Source: Owenia fusiformis (Eukaryota > Annelida > Polychaeta > Sabellida > Oweniidae). From it: a stretch of 64,000 bases of DNA. This document shows, in pieces, positions 23,520-36,311 of this stretch. Below the pieces are notes generated by a model, which did no database searches, had not been told where the DNA came from, and saw nothing but the letters and a program-made list of their open reading frames with translations. The stretch's first letter is position 1, and each line of letters opens with the position of its first letter. Position numbers and translations under genes: made by a program. Location: assembly GCA_903813345.2 (NCBI GenBank), contig CAIIXF020000003.1:32301151-32365150 (forward strand), in the 5' to 3' direction.

Positions 23520-24027
23520 TTAAAGATGCATTATGCCATAGGTGTCTCCCCCAGACAATCAATGATGTCCTATTGTTATTGCTCATATAATATCTCACAT
23601 ACTATGGATATATCTTGAGAATAACTTTTGGGTATATTATTGCCGAAATATCGGAAATAATCAACAGAACAACCAAACTCCAGAATTAAACACAATCGAT
23701 TCCTCGACTAGCGAGGGGAATCCCCATTGAGTTACACAAGCGCCCACAAGCGCCTTGAAACAGACAGCCAATCAGGTTTATGATAAACAAATTCAACGAC
23801 CAATCAGATAACAGGAGGACTTTCCCGGTATATTCAAACTGCAGATTGAATTAATTTCTTAGAAAATAATTAGATCTGCCAGCACAATCGCAAAATTAAC
23901 ACTGAAAGAGGGGGATTTGGGACTTCTTCTTTGGTAAGTAGATTGGTATATATGTGGTGAAACTCAACATGCAAAAAAGTCCAGAGGGGTGTTGATTGTG
24001 CTTTCCTATGGCATAGTGCCTCTTTAA
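23520..24027. mobile_element. TTAA-target MITE, full copy
   Basis: Begins TTAAAGATGCATTATGCCAT and ends with the inverse (ATGGCATAGTGCCTCTTTAA), terminal repeats of about 24 bp, with TTAA at both ends. The uninterrupted flanking sequence exists at about 60540-60650, where CCGCCATCTTAAATGCGA is continuous with a single TTAA. TTAA duplication suggests the piggyBac group (inference; other TTAA-using groups exist). No coding frame inside. Confidence 0.85.
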
Positions 24028-24061
24028 ATGCGAATATGACGGTCGTTACCTTCGCTTGATA

Positions 24062-24175
24062 CTGACCAGTGATTAAGGAACAAAATTAAGATTCAAATAA
24101 TGACAGGATTTGATATGATAGTACTATCAAATGGAACTTCCGGTTGTCAAACTTATGGAACAGGGAACGTACACA
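24062..24175 (+). repeat. dispersed repeat, fragment
   Basis: Shares GGAACAAAATTAAGATTCAA and the following 'gacaggatttgatatgat' with 36895-37095 and 56285-56460, which also carry 'aagttttgtaaccggaagt'-like sequence. Unknown class; three copies in this window. Confidence 0.5.
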
Positions 24176-24607
24176 GCAAATGTAAGGTAACATAACATAA
24201 ATTGTTTTGTATCATTGTTTTATATCATACATTTTACAATGTAAACAATATATATTTGATGGATTTGTTTAACCCATGATTTCTAGAGCTAATAAAGATA
24301 ATACAACAAAGAACTAAGTATTCTACAAATCAAAAACGTTTGAACAAATAAAAAATTACACATCGATCATAACATCACTTGTAATCATAATAATTGTAAC
24401 TGTAAATGGGGAAGATAATTTAATATACTTGTAAAATTGATTTTGTGGCAACATGTCTGTGTCTTCTAAATGGTCAAATATTGTCACAAATTATACATTC
24501 CACACATATTGCACATGGAAAAAACATTCACCTGGTTCCAAAAATGATTTGCGAGGCCCATTCCAAACAATACATATCTACACGATTATATACAGTCGAT
24601 TGATATA

Positions 24608-24897
24608 TACAGGGTGGGCCAAAAAAGCCACTTTTTTCAAAATGCTATAACTTTTTTAATTTTTGATCCAAAATCATAATTTTCCTATAATTTGCATACC
24701 AAATGAAACTTGAAGATGCAATATAGCCATGGATTATGAATTGTACACTTTTATTTGAACAAAATATGTCACCAGCGTTTCATTTAAACATGTGGTGTGC
24801 CATGAGAGATGAACAGAATCTAATTTGATGTATGTCGGTTGGAAAATGAAAAAGTTATAGTGTCTTGAAAAAAGTGGCGTTTTTGGTCCACCCTGTA
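24608..24897. mobile_element. 290-bp mariner-like MITE
   Basis: Clean terminal inverted repeats (TACAGGGTGGGCCAAAAAAG at left; GTTTTTGGTCCACCCTGTA at right) with TA at the edges. Internal 'aacatgtggtgtgccat' is shared with the longer copy at 30255-30861, so this is an internal deletion derivative. Confidence 0.85.
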
Positions 24898-25201
24898 CAA
24901 CTCCTATCTGTTTGCATTTGGTTTGGTTTACAATTTATCGGTCTTTGCAATGGAATTGAGTATTTCAAGTATCATATAAACCATCTTTATCCATGACATT
25001 GTTTAACTAAAAGATGATGAAGTCAACATATCATAACGTTTGATGGAATGTTTTTTTAAAACACGAACATCCATTTTGCAGAATGTTTCTAAATATATAT
25101 TGAACATTCAGGAAAATTCCCTTTTCTAAATTGATGTGATTCCATTTGTTTTTGAAATGTTGTTAAAAGCATTCATTGCGGAATGTGCCTTAGTAAATAA
25201 T

Positions 25202-28200
25202 TCAGCAACATTTCTTTTTCTTCGTTGTTGCAGTTCCTTTGAGATTGATCCTGTCATTATTAACTGAGCTTTGTAGAAAATCCTCATCCGGTAATTTTCG
25301 ACCTGTAAATAATAATTTTTTTTCAATCTATAACACAAACTACAGAGGGCGAGAAAATTAAAAGTTTGTGAAATTATCAAATGCAGCCATAATTTATCCT
25401 ATTTGGTGAAAACTGCTTATGGTGTGACCTAACATATCATAATATTAGTATTTGCAGGAATATAAATTTCAGTATACGAGAATAATAAGAATAAATTGAA
25501 AATAAGAAACTAGAGATATATGAGAACTTTGTAATCAACCCTCGTATGTTACATGTTATTATCTGCTTGCATTAATGGAGTGGAAGATAGTCATAACTTA
25601 CATATAGCCTCAAACATCTCGCTGACATTTGTAGCATTTTTGGCACTCGTCTCTACAAATATTGCATTTGTTTGTTCAGCATACGCCAGAGCATCTACAA
25701 TGAGACATCCTTGTGTTACATCGGTCATTGACATACGTTTTGAAACAACATCTCAATCTGAGGGTCAAACAAATACTGACACAATTTGACAGAAGCATAG
25801 GAGAATATATGAAAATAACAATGCAATATGGTTTAGCTATAAATCTGATGCTCGGATTTTGTCATTTTAAGTCTGTGTTTTATTCAATCAAGATCTACTT
25901 GGGTATAGGCATAAGGACAAACTCTCGGCACCAAGTCGACAGAAAATGTCAGTAATGTCGATGTACCTTTATATTGCACTTCCCGTAGGTCAGCGAGATC
26001 ACATTTATTGCCAGCAATTGCTATCACAATCTCTTGTGGACCATGTCTCTGAAGCTCCTTGATCCAATCTTTTAGTACACCAAAACTTGACTGAAATTTG
26101 GAAAACGTTTTCAGGTGACAAGTAACGGAGACACATGTGCCTGATGCAAAATGGAAGTCAGAACGATTTTAGATACATGTAGAATTCTCCAAATTTATTT
26201 GAACATAACAACTTTCAAAATTATTGAAAAACAACCTCCAAGTCATTCAATTAAGTCAGAGCTGTTTGACACTACACACTGTAATTTGAATTGGATCATT
26301 GTTCATTTGTGTTCTTCTAACCCGTTGTTCTATTTAACTTATATGGGTTTGCAACTTAGGTCATGGTATTTACACTTTCCCCACTCTATAAATACCTTAC
26401 CTCATTGGTGACATCGTATACTATCACAGCAGCAGCAGCTCCTCTATAATACATAGGTGCTAAGGCCCGATACTGAAACAGAAAGTCCTCTATAATACAT
26501 AGGTGCTAAGGCCCGATACTGAAACAGAAAGTCCTCTATAATACATAGGTGCTAAGGCCCGATACTGAAACAGAAAGTCCTCTATAATACATAGGTGCTA
26601 AGGCACGGTACTAAAACAGAAAGTCTTCTATAATACATAGGTGCTAAGGCATGATACTAAAACAGAAAGTCATCTATAATACATAGGTGCTAAGGCCCGA
26701 TACTGAAACAGAAAGTCCTCTATAATACATAGGTGCTAAGGCACGGTACTAAAACAGAAAGTCTTCTATAATACATAGGTGCTAAGGCACGATACTGAAA
26801 CAGAAAGTCATCTATAATACATAGGTGCTAAGGCACGATACTGAAACAGAAAGTCCTCTATAATACATAGGTGCTAAGGCACGATACTGAAACAGAAAGT
26901 CTTCAATAATACATAGGTGCTAAGGCACGATACTGAAACAGAAAGTCCTCTATAATACATAGGTGCTAAGGCACGGTACTAAAACAGAAAGTCTTCTATA
27001 ATACATAGGTGCTAAGGCACGATACTGAAACAGAAAGTCTTCAATAATACATAGGTGCTAAGGCACGATACTGAAACAGAAAGTCTTCAATAATACATAG
27101 GTGCTAAGGCACGATACTGAAACAGAAAGACTTCTATAATACATAGGTGCTAAGGCACGATACTGAAACAGAAAGTCTTCTATAATACTTAGGTGCTAAG
27201 GCACGATACTGAAACAAGAAAGTATTCTATAATACTTAGGTGCTAAGGCACGATACTGAAACAAGAAAGTATTCTATAATACTTAGGTGCTAAGGCACGA
27301 TACTGAAACAAGAAAGTATTCTATAATACTTAGGTGCTAAGGCACGATACTGAAACAAGAAAGTATTCTATAATACTTAGGTGCTAAGGCACGATACTGA
27401 AACAGAAAGTCTTCTATAATACATAGGTGCTAAGGCACGATACTGAAACAAGAAAGTATTCTATAATACATAGGTGCTAAGGCACGATACTGAAACAAGA
27501 AAGTATTCTATAATACTTAGGTGCTAAGGCACGATACTGAAACAAGAAAGTATTCTATAATACATAGGTGCTAAGGCACGATACTGAAACAAGAAAGTAT
27601 TCTATAATACTTAGGTGCTAAGGCACGATACTGAAACAAGAAAGTATTCTATAATACTTAGGTGCTAAGGCACGATACTGAAACAAGAAAGTATTCTATA
27701 ATACTTAGGTGCTAAGGCACGATACTGAAACAAGAAAGTATTCTATAATACTTAGGTGCTAAGGCACGATACTGAAACAAGAAAGTATTCTATAATACTT
27801 AGGTGCTAAGGCACGATACTGAAACAAGAAAGTATTCTATAATACTTAGGTGCTAAGGCACGATACTGAAACAAGAAAGTATTCTATAATACTTAGGTGC
27901 TAAGGCACGATACTGAAACAAGAAAGTATTTTATAATACTTAGGTGCTAAGGCACGATACTGAAACAGAAAGTCTTCTATAATACATAGGTGCTAAGGCA
28001 CGATACTGAAACAAGAAAGTATTCTATAATACATAGGTGCTAAGGCACGATACTGAAACAAGAAAGTATTCTATAATACTTAGGTGCTAAGGCACGATAC
28101 TGAAACAGAAAGTCTTCTATAATACATAGGTGCTAAGGCACGATACTGAAACAAGAAAGTATTCTATAATACTTAGGTGCTAAGGCACGATACTGAAACA

Positions 28201-31200
28201 AGAAAGTATTCTATAATACTTAGGTGCTAAGGCACGATACTGAAACAAGAAAGTATTCTATAATACTTAGGTGCTAAGGCACGATACTGAAACAGAAAGT
28301 CTTCTATAATACATAGGTGCTAAGGCACGATACTGAAACAAGAAAGTATTCTATAATACTTAGGTGCTAAGGCACGATACTGAAACAGAAAGACTTCTAT
28401 AATACTTAGGTGCTAAGGCACGATACTGAAACAAGAAAGTATTCTATAATACATAAGTGCTAAGGCACGATACTGAAACAGAAAGTCTTCTATAATACAT
28501 AGGTACTAAGGCACGATGCTGAAACAAGAAAGTCCTCTATAATAGACGGTTGCATATGCAGTATGCTCGTTTAGGTGCGGAAACTCACTAGCGATAATTT
28601 TTATTATTACCAAAGAAAAAAGTCCTCTGAAAATGAAGGAGCTAAGGCACAATGCTGAAACAGAAATTCCTTCATGCATAGCGTGGCCCAGAAAAATTTA
28701 TATTTTTATTTTATTTAGTGATAATATCTGTAATAATGAATATATTTAAGAATACTATTGATGATAATGCAGGGATCATTAATTACAGAACTTACTTTTT
28801 CTTGACCAGCAGTATCCCAAATTTGATATTTGTAAGTTTTTTCATCCACAGTTAATGTTTTACTCATGAACGAGGCCCTGGAATAAAGCAAACACAACGA
28901 ATTGAATCTTGAAGATAAGGTAAACATAGAGAAGAGCACAAATAGGCTTGCTATTAAAGTCAAAAAGAAATTAATAGAGAGATATCAAGTATATTGGAAG
29001 AATCTGATAAGTGGGAATGGGGGGAAACTTAGATTATTTAAACAACTAAAATCGCACTTTGGGTTTGAACACTACCTTTCAGAAACGAGACTTTCAAACG
29101 CTAAACATTTAACTAGATTACGTATAAGCGCCCACAATCTAGAGAGAGGCCGATATACAAAACCAATTACTGATCTTAATAGTCGATTTTGTAAAATATG
29201 TAAGGACTCGGTTATAGAAGATGAAACACACTTTTTATTCAAATGTAAAAAATTGGAGTTTATCAGAAAATCCCATATTGAAAAACTTGAAAACCTGTGT
29301 AGTAATTTTAAAAACATGAATGATCACCAAAAGACAATTTTTCTATTGACGAGTGAGGGGATCATATTAAAAGAAGCTGCTGACATGATAAAGTATCTAA
29401 TGATTGGTAGAGACAGGATTCTTATATCAAAGTAACATTTTATATATGTCATTTGAAGAATGTAATCCTATTTTCTTTACTTTATTGCTATATTTACTGT
29501 TATTAAAAATTGTATATCGGATGTACGTTTGGCCCTAAAAGGGCATCAGTACTAATAAAATCCTATATCTATAACACTGTATTTACTTGTATCAATTAAT
29601 AAGTATACATACATGTATCATAAGTTCATGTCCACGTTTTACAATAATAACTATTGACAAAACAAATATTATATTATGTCAAAATGTGAATTCTTCCATA
29701 TTTGTTATATTTTTGTTATATTCTTCATTTTTCAAGAAGATAAATTATAATCCTTCCAGAAAGTTTTTCTAGCTCTTTGTGCGTGTACCAGAAAATCTAG
29801 CAGCAAAATTATGTTATACATATTATATCGATGGAAATATTTGGTTTAAAAAGTGAAAAATGTAGTCACAAGATGTGAGTCTACATGAATTGTGAAGCAT
29901 TTGTTTTCAACACAAATTCTTTCGTTTTAATTATACGTATTGAGAGTATTGAAAATTGAAATGTCATTATTGTGGTCGTGTTGACATGCAATATATCATG
30001 GCTGCAATTCTCTATTAGGTTTTAACTCATCAAATCGGTAACCCTTTGCAAGAGAGTGCATCAATTTGAACTGTTTTTTTCTTATGTTGCCCTTTGTACG
30101 AATATCTGCTTATAGAAATAGAAAGCTTACCCTATTGTGCTTTCCAATGCTGGCTTGAATGTGTCGTGGACAAATCGCTGGACAATGCTAGATTTTCCTA
30201 CGCCACTTTCCTATCAAAAATTATTCAAATATTAAACTTTTCCCCACAAATATATACAGGGTGGGCCAAAAAACACCACTTTTTTCAAAATGCTATAACT
30301 TTTTTAATATTTGATACAAAATCATAATATAGATACTAAATGAAACTTGAGGTTGTTATCTAGCCATGGATCATGAAATATGCACTTTTACTTGAACAAA
30401 ATATGTCACGAGTGTCTCACTTAAACATGTGGTGTGCCATAAGAAATAAGCATAATTTGCAAAATGTTCCTGAACTGATACGGCCTGATGACCTCCAAGC
30501 TAATAGCCCTGATACAAACCCCAGTGAGGGTATGGAAAAGTCTCCAGGAGTTTGTATGAAATCTAAAAAATTGCTCAACTAAAGCTGGCAATTAAGACAG
30601 GATGAAAAAAACTAAGCAAACATTTTATTGATACTGCTATATCAGCAAGGCGACTAAAACTAAAATCTATCATCAAATAGGGTGGCGGACCAATTGAACT
30701 CCTCTTTTAGATCAACTATAATCCAAGTTGGAGGACTTGTTACATTACATTATTACTAAGAACCCCTGGCACTACATAACTGCAAAATTTGGGGTATGGA
30801 GGTTGGAAAATAAAAAAGTTATAGTGTCTTAAAAAGAGAAGCATTTTTGGCCCACCCTGTACATCAGCTTTGATATGCTATTTCACTATTGATATCAAAG
30901 CATTGACATTAGACCTAAAAAACTTTGAATTATATACTATATTCTAGTATATTATTTGAAAATCAAATTTTCATAATGTGAAAACTCTTTAAATTAAATG
31001 GTACTTTAACTAAGGTGTCAATGACACGTAAACATGGAATATACACTCTTCAACTGATTACATGTTAGGTACATAAAGGACTTTGAACATTATTTATTAT
31101 TTATTTATGAGACTGCAACCGTAGTATTCCTTCTTTTATGATTTTAACTTCTTCTATTGAATAACATATACTCCCGCACAATAATTTCGGGAGGAGGGGG

Positions 31201-31688
31201 GGGGGGTGGTACCGATTGACTCCCCACCCGGATGCGAAAAAGTTGCTCCTTCAGAGAATATTTTGGTTTAACTTTAGAAATTTTGGACCATTTGATTCAA
31301 AAAGTTCAGTCCCATTCTCCCCATACTCGCACTTTTTTAAAAATGACCCGAGAATTCCAATTTTCATATTTGCAGTTAAGATAAGTGTGTAAAGATGTAG
31401 ATCATATGCAATGAGTTTAGTTATGCATTCTTGAAAATGATATGTGATTTCAAAGAAGACTGCATAAAAATTCCAAACGTACACATTCATCTTAAGATAG
31501 TAAGGAATCGATTACTCTTTGAACATTGAGGCGAGGAAGGTTCGTCCAGACCACCAGAACCCCAGTATTTACGGTACGAGGAGAATCCGATTGAAAAAGC
31601 AATGATGGGCGTTAATCATGACTGAATCAAATAGAGGAAGTACTATACCTACCCCTAAGAGGCACACTTTCACTTCCCTCAATGCCAT
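25202..31688 (-). CDS. Rab22/Rab31-type small GTPase
   Basis: Membrane-bound GTPase of the Rab5 subgroup, expected on early endosomes. Seven exons read in phase: 31653-31688, 30131-30210, 28796-28877, 26401-26472, 25967-26090, 25602-25694 and 25202-25302, giving 195 residues against 194 for vertebrate Rab22A. The first exon encodes [12 protein letters not shown]. The P-loop GESGVGKS is at 12-19, the switch region STIGASF around 36-42, WDTAGQE at 59-65, [10 protein letters not shown] just after, NKCD at 118-121 and ETSAK at 146-150. The protein ends KKKKCC, a double-cysteine geranylgeranylation tail. Switch Gln64 is present, so GTP hydrolysis should be intact. Donors are GTAGGT, GTAAGC, GTAAGT, GTAAGG, GTACAT and GTAAGT. 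Intron 3 is mostly a tandem array of its own 3' splice site, intron 2 holds a LINE fragment and intron 1 a mariner copy. Rab22A versus Rab31 cannot be separated by eye. Confidence 0.95.
26440..28546. repeat. ~45-copy array spanning the Rab exon 4 acceptor
   Basis: Unit of 46-47 bp. On the minus strand it reads CTTTCTGTTTCAG then TATCGTGCCTTAGCACC and TATGTATTATAGA: the 3' splice site of exon 4 and codons for [10 protein letters not shown]. The unit at 26440-26472 is the real exon start. The next units upstream are identical to it (CGG for Arg); farther units mostly carry the silent CGT and a longer TTTCTTGTTTCAG. A worn extra unit lies at about 28621-28670. Confidence 0.97.
28887..29580 (+). 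mobile_element. 5'-truncated LINE, 3' end with zinc-knuckle domain
   Basis: An open frame to 29435 (about 180 codons) encodes the C-terminal part of a non-LTR retrotransposon protein: [14 protein letters not shown], then [17 protein letters not shown], the usual CxxC...HxxxxC knuckle after the reverse transcriptase. It is followed by a ~145-bp 3' region with GGCCCTAAAAGGGCATCAGT and TAATAAAATCC. It lies antisense in Rab intron 2 and begins only about 10 bp beyond the exon 3 acceptor, leaving a short pyrimidine-rich tract. Confidence 0.85.
30255..30861 (+). mobile_element. mariner-like element with transposase C-terminal remnant
   Basis: Starts TACAGGGTGGGCCAAAAAAC and ends TTTTTGGCCCACCCTGTA. 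The plus strand encodes [20 protein letters not shown] then [10 protein letters not shown], the mariner SPDxNP motif. It lies in Rab intron 1 about 40 bp from the exon 2 acceptor. Confidence 0.85.
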
Positions 31689-32640
31689 TTTATATGCTGT
31701 TGTATACTTATTACGTTAGATCTCCTTATAAGGTCATAAAACGTCCAGGTAGTTAGTAAAACTCATAGTTGATACATAAAGTTCTTATAAGTTCATTTCT
31801 TTATAGATATTCCATCCACCATGTTGTATGTTTCATCATGTGACTTGAGTGGTGATGACCTGACCTAATTCCCGTTACTGTATGCAAGTATGTACCTATG
31901 GACCTTTACTAACTTCCCCCTAAGCTACTACTCCACTACTTAAGACAATGTTTGATAATGATTTACGTGTTGATTAATTATTATTCAAAATGTAAACATG
32001 ATATCTGATTTCAAACAAAAGAAGGGATCGTTTTCAAGTATAGATCTTTTAAGGGTATCGTTTAGAGGAGGAGGGGGGGGGGGTTGAATACAAGAAATAA
32101 TTTTAGACCATCTGTTGCAATTCGGAAGTTGGGCTTATTAAGAGACAATTTTTAAATTTTTATTTTTTAAAGAAAACTGCCAATAGGGCAGACCTGAAAT
32201 AAGCAGAAACATCACTACTATACCGCTATTAGCAATAATTTGATATTGGGATTGAATGTCTGACTGGCAGTATTCGTATTTGATAAAAAGCTCGTTTAAA
32301 GAAAAGTTCGATATATGAAAAATTAGAAAAATTATGCCCAAGACAAAAAAGCAATGTTATCGCTATTAGAATACTAATTTCAAGTGTGCCCTGCTCTTAG
32401 AGTTATATGCCTAAGACCAAAAACGGGGTTTTCGGATTTAGACTTTAGCAGAATAAGCGACTCTTTTATCAATTTTGTAAAACCATTCCATTGCAATAAC
32501 ATGGAAACTGAAAATTATTAGCAAGTAAAAGTGACATTCCGCACCAAGATCGAAAAACGGCAATTTCAGTGAATTTTAGGAGCTTGTTTGGAGAAAAAGT
32601 GCATGCGCTACCACGCGCTGTCCGAACAGCCTCAAAAACA
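31689..32640. other. intergenic between Rab and rolling-stone-like genes
   Basis: Head-to-head spacer, likely holding both promoters with the stretch up to 33070. A poly-G run lies near 32070. No TATA box could be assigned and no exon was seen. Confidence 0.4.
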
Positions 32641-32643
32641 TAT

Positions 32644-32822
32644 GGCCTGCCTTGTTCATCAGTGTGGTCTGCCTTGTTCATCAGTGTGGTCTGCCTTGTT
32701 CACCAGTGTGGTCTGCCTTGTTCATCAGTGTGGTCTGCCTTGTTCACCAGTGTGGTCTGCCTTGTTCATCAGTGTTGTCTGCCTTGTTCATCATTGTGGT
32801 CTGCCTTGTTCATCAGTGTGTA
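32644..32822. repeat. 22-bp minisatellite
   Basis: About eight copies of GTCTGCCTTGTTCATCAGTG plus two bases, with CATC/CACC variation, ending about 250 bp before the rolling-stone-like start codon. It stays open in all three plus frames because the unit is stop-free; coding is not supported. Confidence 0.92.
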
Positions 32823-33070
32823 TCATTGGCAAGTTGCGCTCTTTCTCAATGTCACACTTACCGATATTTCTCAAACCGAATTGTTGTTAATGGGTAACGT
32901 TTGACACTACAAGTTCGAATTCGAACTCATAATTTACCAAATTTCACTTTCTCGTTGAAATACGACCATTGATAGTTGCAAGTGGTGGTATTTATGGTAC
33001 GTAATCCTCAGTGATCAATTCATATACACGTATAGTCCTCGTAAAAACTACCAAACAGGTTGACGGTATA

Positions 33071-35479
33071 ATGGGCTGCTCGTGTCGATCGTGCTGTGCG
33101 AAAACATTTCAAGAAGAATTTCGATTGAAAAATTTCGGATTACATGACAACAGGACTTGGCTTTTCGTCACTCCTCAGGTAAATGTGGAACTCTGAAACG
33201 TGGGAAGCATTTAAAGGTCCCATGCAAAGTATAGATAAGAAGTCGTATGTTAAAGCTTAAAATTCCATAAATTCATTAATGATTTTGCATATTACAGTGG
33301 CCTATTCCTTTAAAATTGTACATCGGGTACAGATGTTTCTGGGCGCTATGGCACGTGACCTGGACGATCCTTAGCGGAGTTCTGGTCTACCCATGGTACT
33401 CTAAGGAGGCCAATAGGGTCACGTGGTTCATCTATCTTACCAATTGGTCTTACCTCTTGCTGACTCTCACCTCATTGGTCCAGGTGCCATGTTGTATTTA
33501 TTACATGACCAAAATCGAAGGTGAGTTTTAAATTTTATTTAGTCTTCGTCCGCCATTGCAGAAATTCAGAGATCTTTAAAAGACTATGGACAATGCCAAG
33601 CGGATCGGGACTCAGTAACAATAAGGACACCCATCCCGACCAGCCCCATAGCCAGGGGGTCGAGTAAACCCCCTTTGGCCAAAAATTCTTTCAAAATCAT
33701 GTAGTTTTTCAACATTCTGAGCACTTTTCAAAGTGATTTGGGCAATGTTTGGGCCAAAGTTGTCAAAAGTGAACCCCCCTGGACATTTTTAAAAAGTGAC
33801 GCCCCGCCCCTTGGCAAAAGCTGGCTACGGGTCTGCCGACCATGTTATTGTAGCAAAGACACCATGAGAAGCTTAGATGATGCAAACCCCAACCCTGACA
33901 CATTGGAAAGTGCGTTAAATGCTTTTGTTGTTGGCAATTTCCTCATTTCCTCAAGTAAAGTCTTCAAGTCCTGGCCTATTGTGATTATAATTGACGGAAA
34001 ATTCTAATTCAGACAAAAAGTTTTGAAAAGAGCTTTGAAAGCGCTTACTCTAGGACTTTGTGTTTTCAAACTCTTGGAGGGGTTTACATCTTCATATTAT
34101 GTCATATTTATTCCTATAATAAATATTTGACAAGTTCTTCATAGATGCAAGGAGTCGAGCGTTCTCCATGCATCTACTTCACAGTTCTGCGACTCTGAAA
34201 GAAAAAGAGATATTTTTTGTTTTCCCGTAAACACATTCCCGTGATTTAGCAATCTGAAACTTTAACACTCTATACGAGAATGTAACTGAACATCGCGACA
34301 TAAAAATTGAGTTTTAAGACAGAAAAAAGTTGCATGCTTTTTGTCAGTATTTAATGAACGCCATGTTATAACAGAATGCATCAAAATAAGTTACAATTTG
34401 AATAATGGTCATTGAGGGTAGAATGGTTCACTTTTAGGAATGTCTGAACGCTGCCAGCTCCACGTGGGTGCACTAAGGAGACCAGTAGGGTTACTATGGT
34501 GTCTCTACAACATTTCAACATCAGTAGCGATACTTGTCACCCTTGGCTACTGGCTTCTCATATATTCAGGTGAGGACGTTTGTTATGATTATGTAATGGG
34601 AAGTTCGGGATATAGGGTTTATCCCAACGTATATGTATTCAAATAGCAAGGGACACCACAGAATAGATGGCGAAGGCGTCGACATAAATCTTGTTTGAAA
34701 TACTATTAATATAAAATAAAAAACGTCAATAACTTATAGGTGGCAGACTTTACAGTTACCAGACCAGACATAAACTAACTTTTATGTCTCTGCATTCTCC
34801 GTACATTGCCGTTAGCTGATGATATCAAGAGCAAAACCCCTGGACATTATTTGTAATTTGCATGCTCATGAGTCATGGGCGGCACATGCCTTATTGCAGA
34901 TGCTTTACTTTTATTGATTTTATTTATTGTATGATTACAAGAGTTTTATGATCACCATAGTAATATTATATTTTATTAGGTGGGATTGTTTATCCAGTAG
35001 ACGCTGCAACTCATGCGGTCAACAGTGTCTATGTAATAATTGACTTACTATTCACCGCCATCCCCGTGCGACTTCTCCACTTCATCTATCCGCTCATTTA
35101 CGTCATAATCTACGCACTATTCAGCGCCATCTATCAAGCTGCGGGTGGCACCAACGCTTATGATTTAGAGTACATCTACAGTGTATTGGACTGGCGGAAT
35201 CCAGGGAGAGCAATCCTAGTTGTTTTCATCCTAGGAATAATTGTCCTACCTCTACTGCACACTGGGGTCTTCGGTTTGTACAAACTTCGTGTTTTCACAT
35301 TTAACAAATATTTTCCTGGGAATAATGATGATATAGATGGCGCTGAAAAATACAGCGTAAATCAGCAACAGCTAGACCAAAACAATAAGAGCGGTACAAA
35401 TGAAATGAGTAACCCTGTATATCTCATTTCCTTGACAGAGACAGGAACCGGTGATAAACCTACGACTATTTCAGCGTAA
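33071..35479 (+). CDS. rolling-stone-like multi-pass membrane protein
   Basis: Four exons join in phase: 33071-33178, 33298-33520, 34438-34569 and 34980-35479, giving 320 residues. The start is the ATG of MGCSCRSCCAKTF, with a cysteine cluster suited to lipidation (inference). NRTWLFVTPQW, WFIYLTNWSYLLLTLTSLVQ and the later LDWRNPGRA are typical of the family of Drosophila rolling stone, a myoblast-fusion membrane protein. Hydrophobic stretches lie at about residues 46-62, 77-96, 132-153, 170-180, 185-205 and 225-245, so about six or seven spans. The tail of about 70 residues is polar and Asn/Gln-rich. Donors are GTAAAT, GTGAGT and GTGAGG. A foldback transposon begins one base after the TAA stop. 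Molecular function is unknown. Confidence 0.88.
33600..33840 (+). repeat. dispersed repeat in intron 2
   Basis: Contains CCCCTTGGCAAAAGCTGGCT and an 'aaaagtgaacccccctgg' block, related to the minus strand at 14555-14645. Unknown class. Confidence 0.4.
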
Positions 35480-35480
35480 T

Positions 35481-36311
35481 CACAGGCTAGTATCGAAATA
35501 TTTGTCCGCTGTGACGGAGCATGCTATTTTTCATAAAAACACTAAGAATAATTCACGATTTATTTTTTAACTCATATGTTTCGTTATACCATACAAAATT
35601 ACCTACTCCATGCAATGGATATATCATTTGCGGGTAACTTTCACTCCTGTTTGAAGTCCAATTACGCTGGGAAGAAAAGGTATTGAAAATGGCGCCGGAG
35701 TATCATACTTCAAAATGTACCATTTCTTGTTTAACTTTCTAATGGCACGATATAGTGACACGATAATATTTACACATGGTTTCAGCATAACTTTGAAGGT
35801 ATAAATGAGATGTTGATGTATTTGGTCTTTTTAATTCTTTTATAAAAAATAATGTTTAATTTTTTTGTCCGCTGTGACGGAGCAGTTGCAAATGTGAACT
35901 GTGAAAATGCTCCGTCACAGCGGACAAAAAATATTAATATTATTTTTTATAAAAACATTAAAAAGACCCAATGCATTAATATCTCATTAATACATTCAGA
36001 CTTATGGTGAAAACATATGTTAATATTATCGTGTCACTATATCATGCCATTAAAAAGTTAAAAAAGAAATGGTACATTTTAGAGTTTGATACTCTGGCGC
36101 CGTTTTCAATAGATTTTACTCCTAGCGTTATTGGACTTCAAACAGAAGTGAAGGTTACACGCAAATGATATATCCATTGCATGGAGTAAGTAATTATCTT
36201 TGATATAACGAAACATATGAGTTAAAAAATAAATCGTGAAGCATTCTTAGTGTTTTTATGAAAAATAGCATGCTCCGTCACAGCGGACAAATCTTTCGAT
36301 ACCAGCCTGTG
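35481..36311. mobile_element. foldback element, CACAGGCT family, copy 1
   Basis: Near-palindromic, 831 bp, arms of about 400 bp. Starts CACAGGCTAGTATCG and ends CGATACCAGCCTGTG. The centre has TTTTGTCCGCTGTGACGGAG and its inverse about 30 bp apart, and the same GTCCGCTGTGACGGAGCA motif lies near each outer end. Target duplication GTAAT at 35476-35480 and 36312-36316. The duplicated left GTAAT contains the rolling-stone-like stop codon. An AATAAA lies near 36227. No coding frame. Confidence 0.93.

Noticed and set aside
32569-32904. Cys-rich repeat protein (LVHQCGLPCS type) before the rolling-stone-like gene
   Set aside because: A 22-bp unit without stops keeps all three frames open; the real gene starts at 33071.
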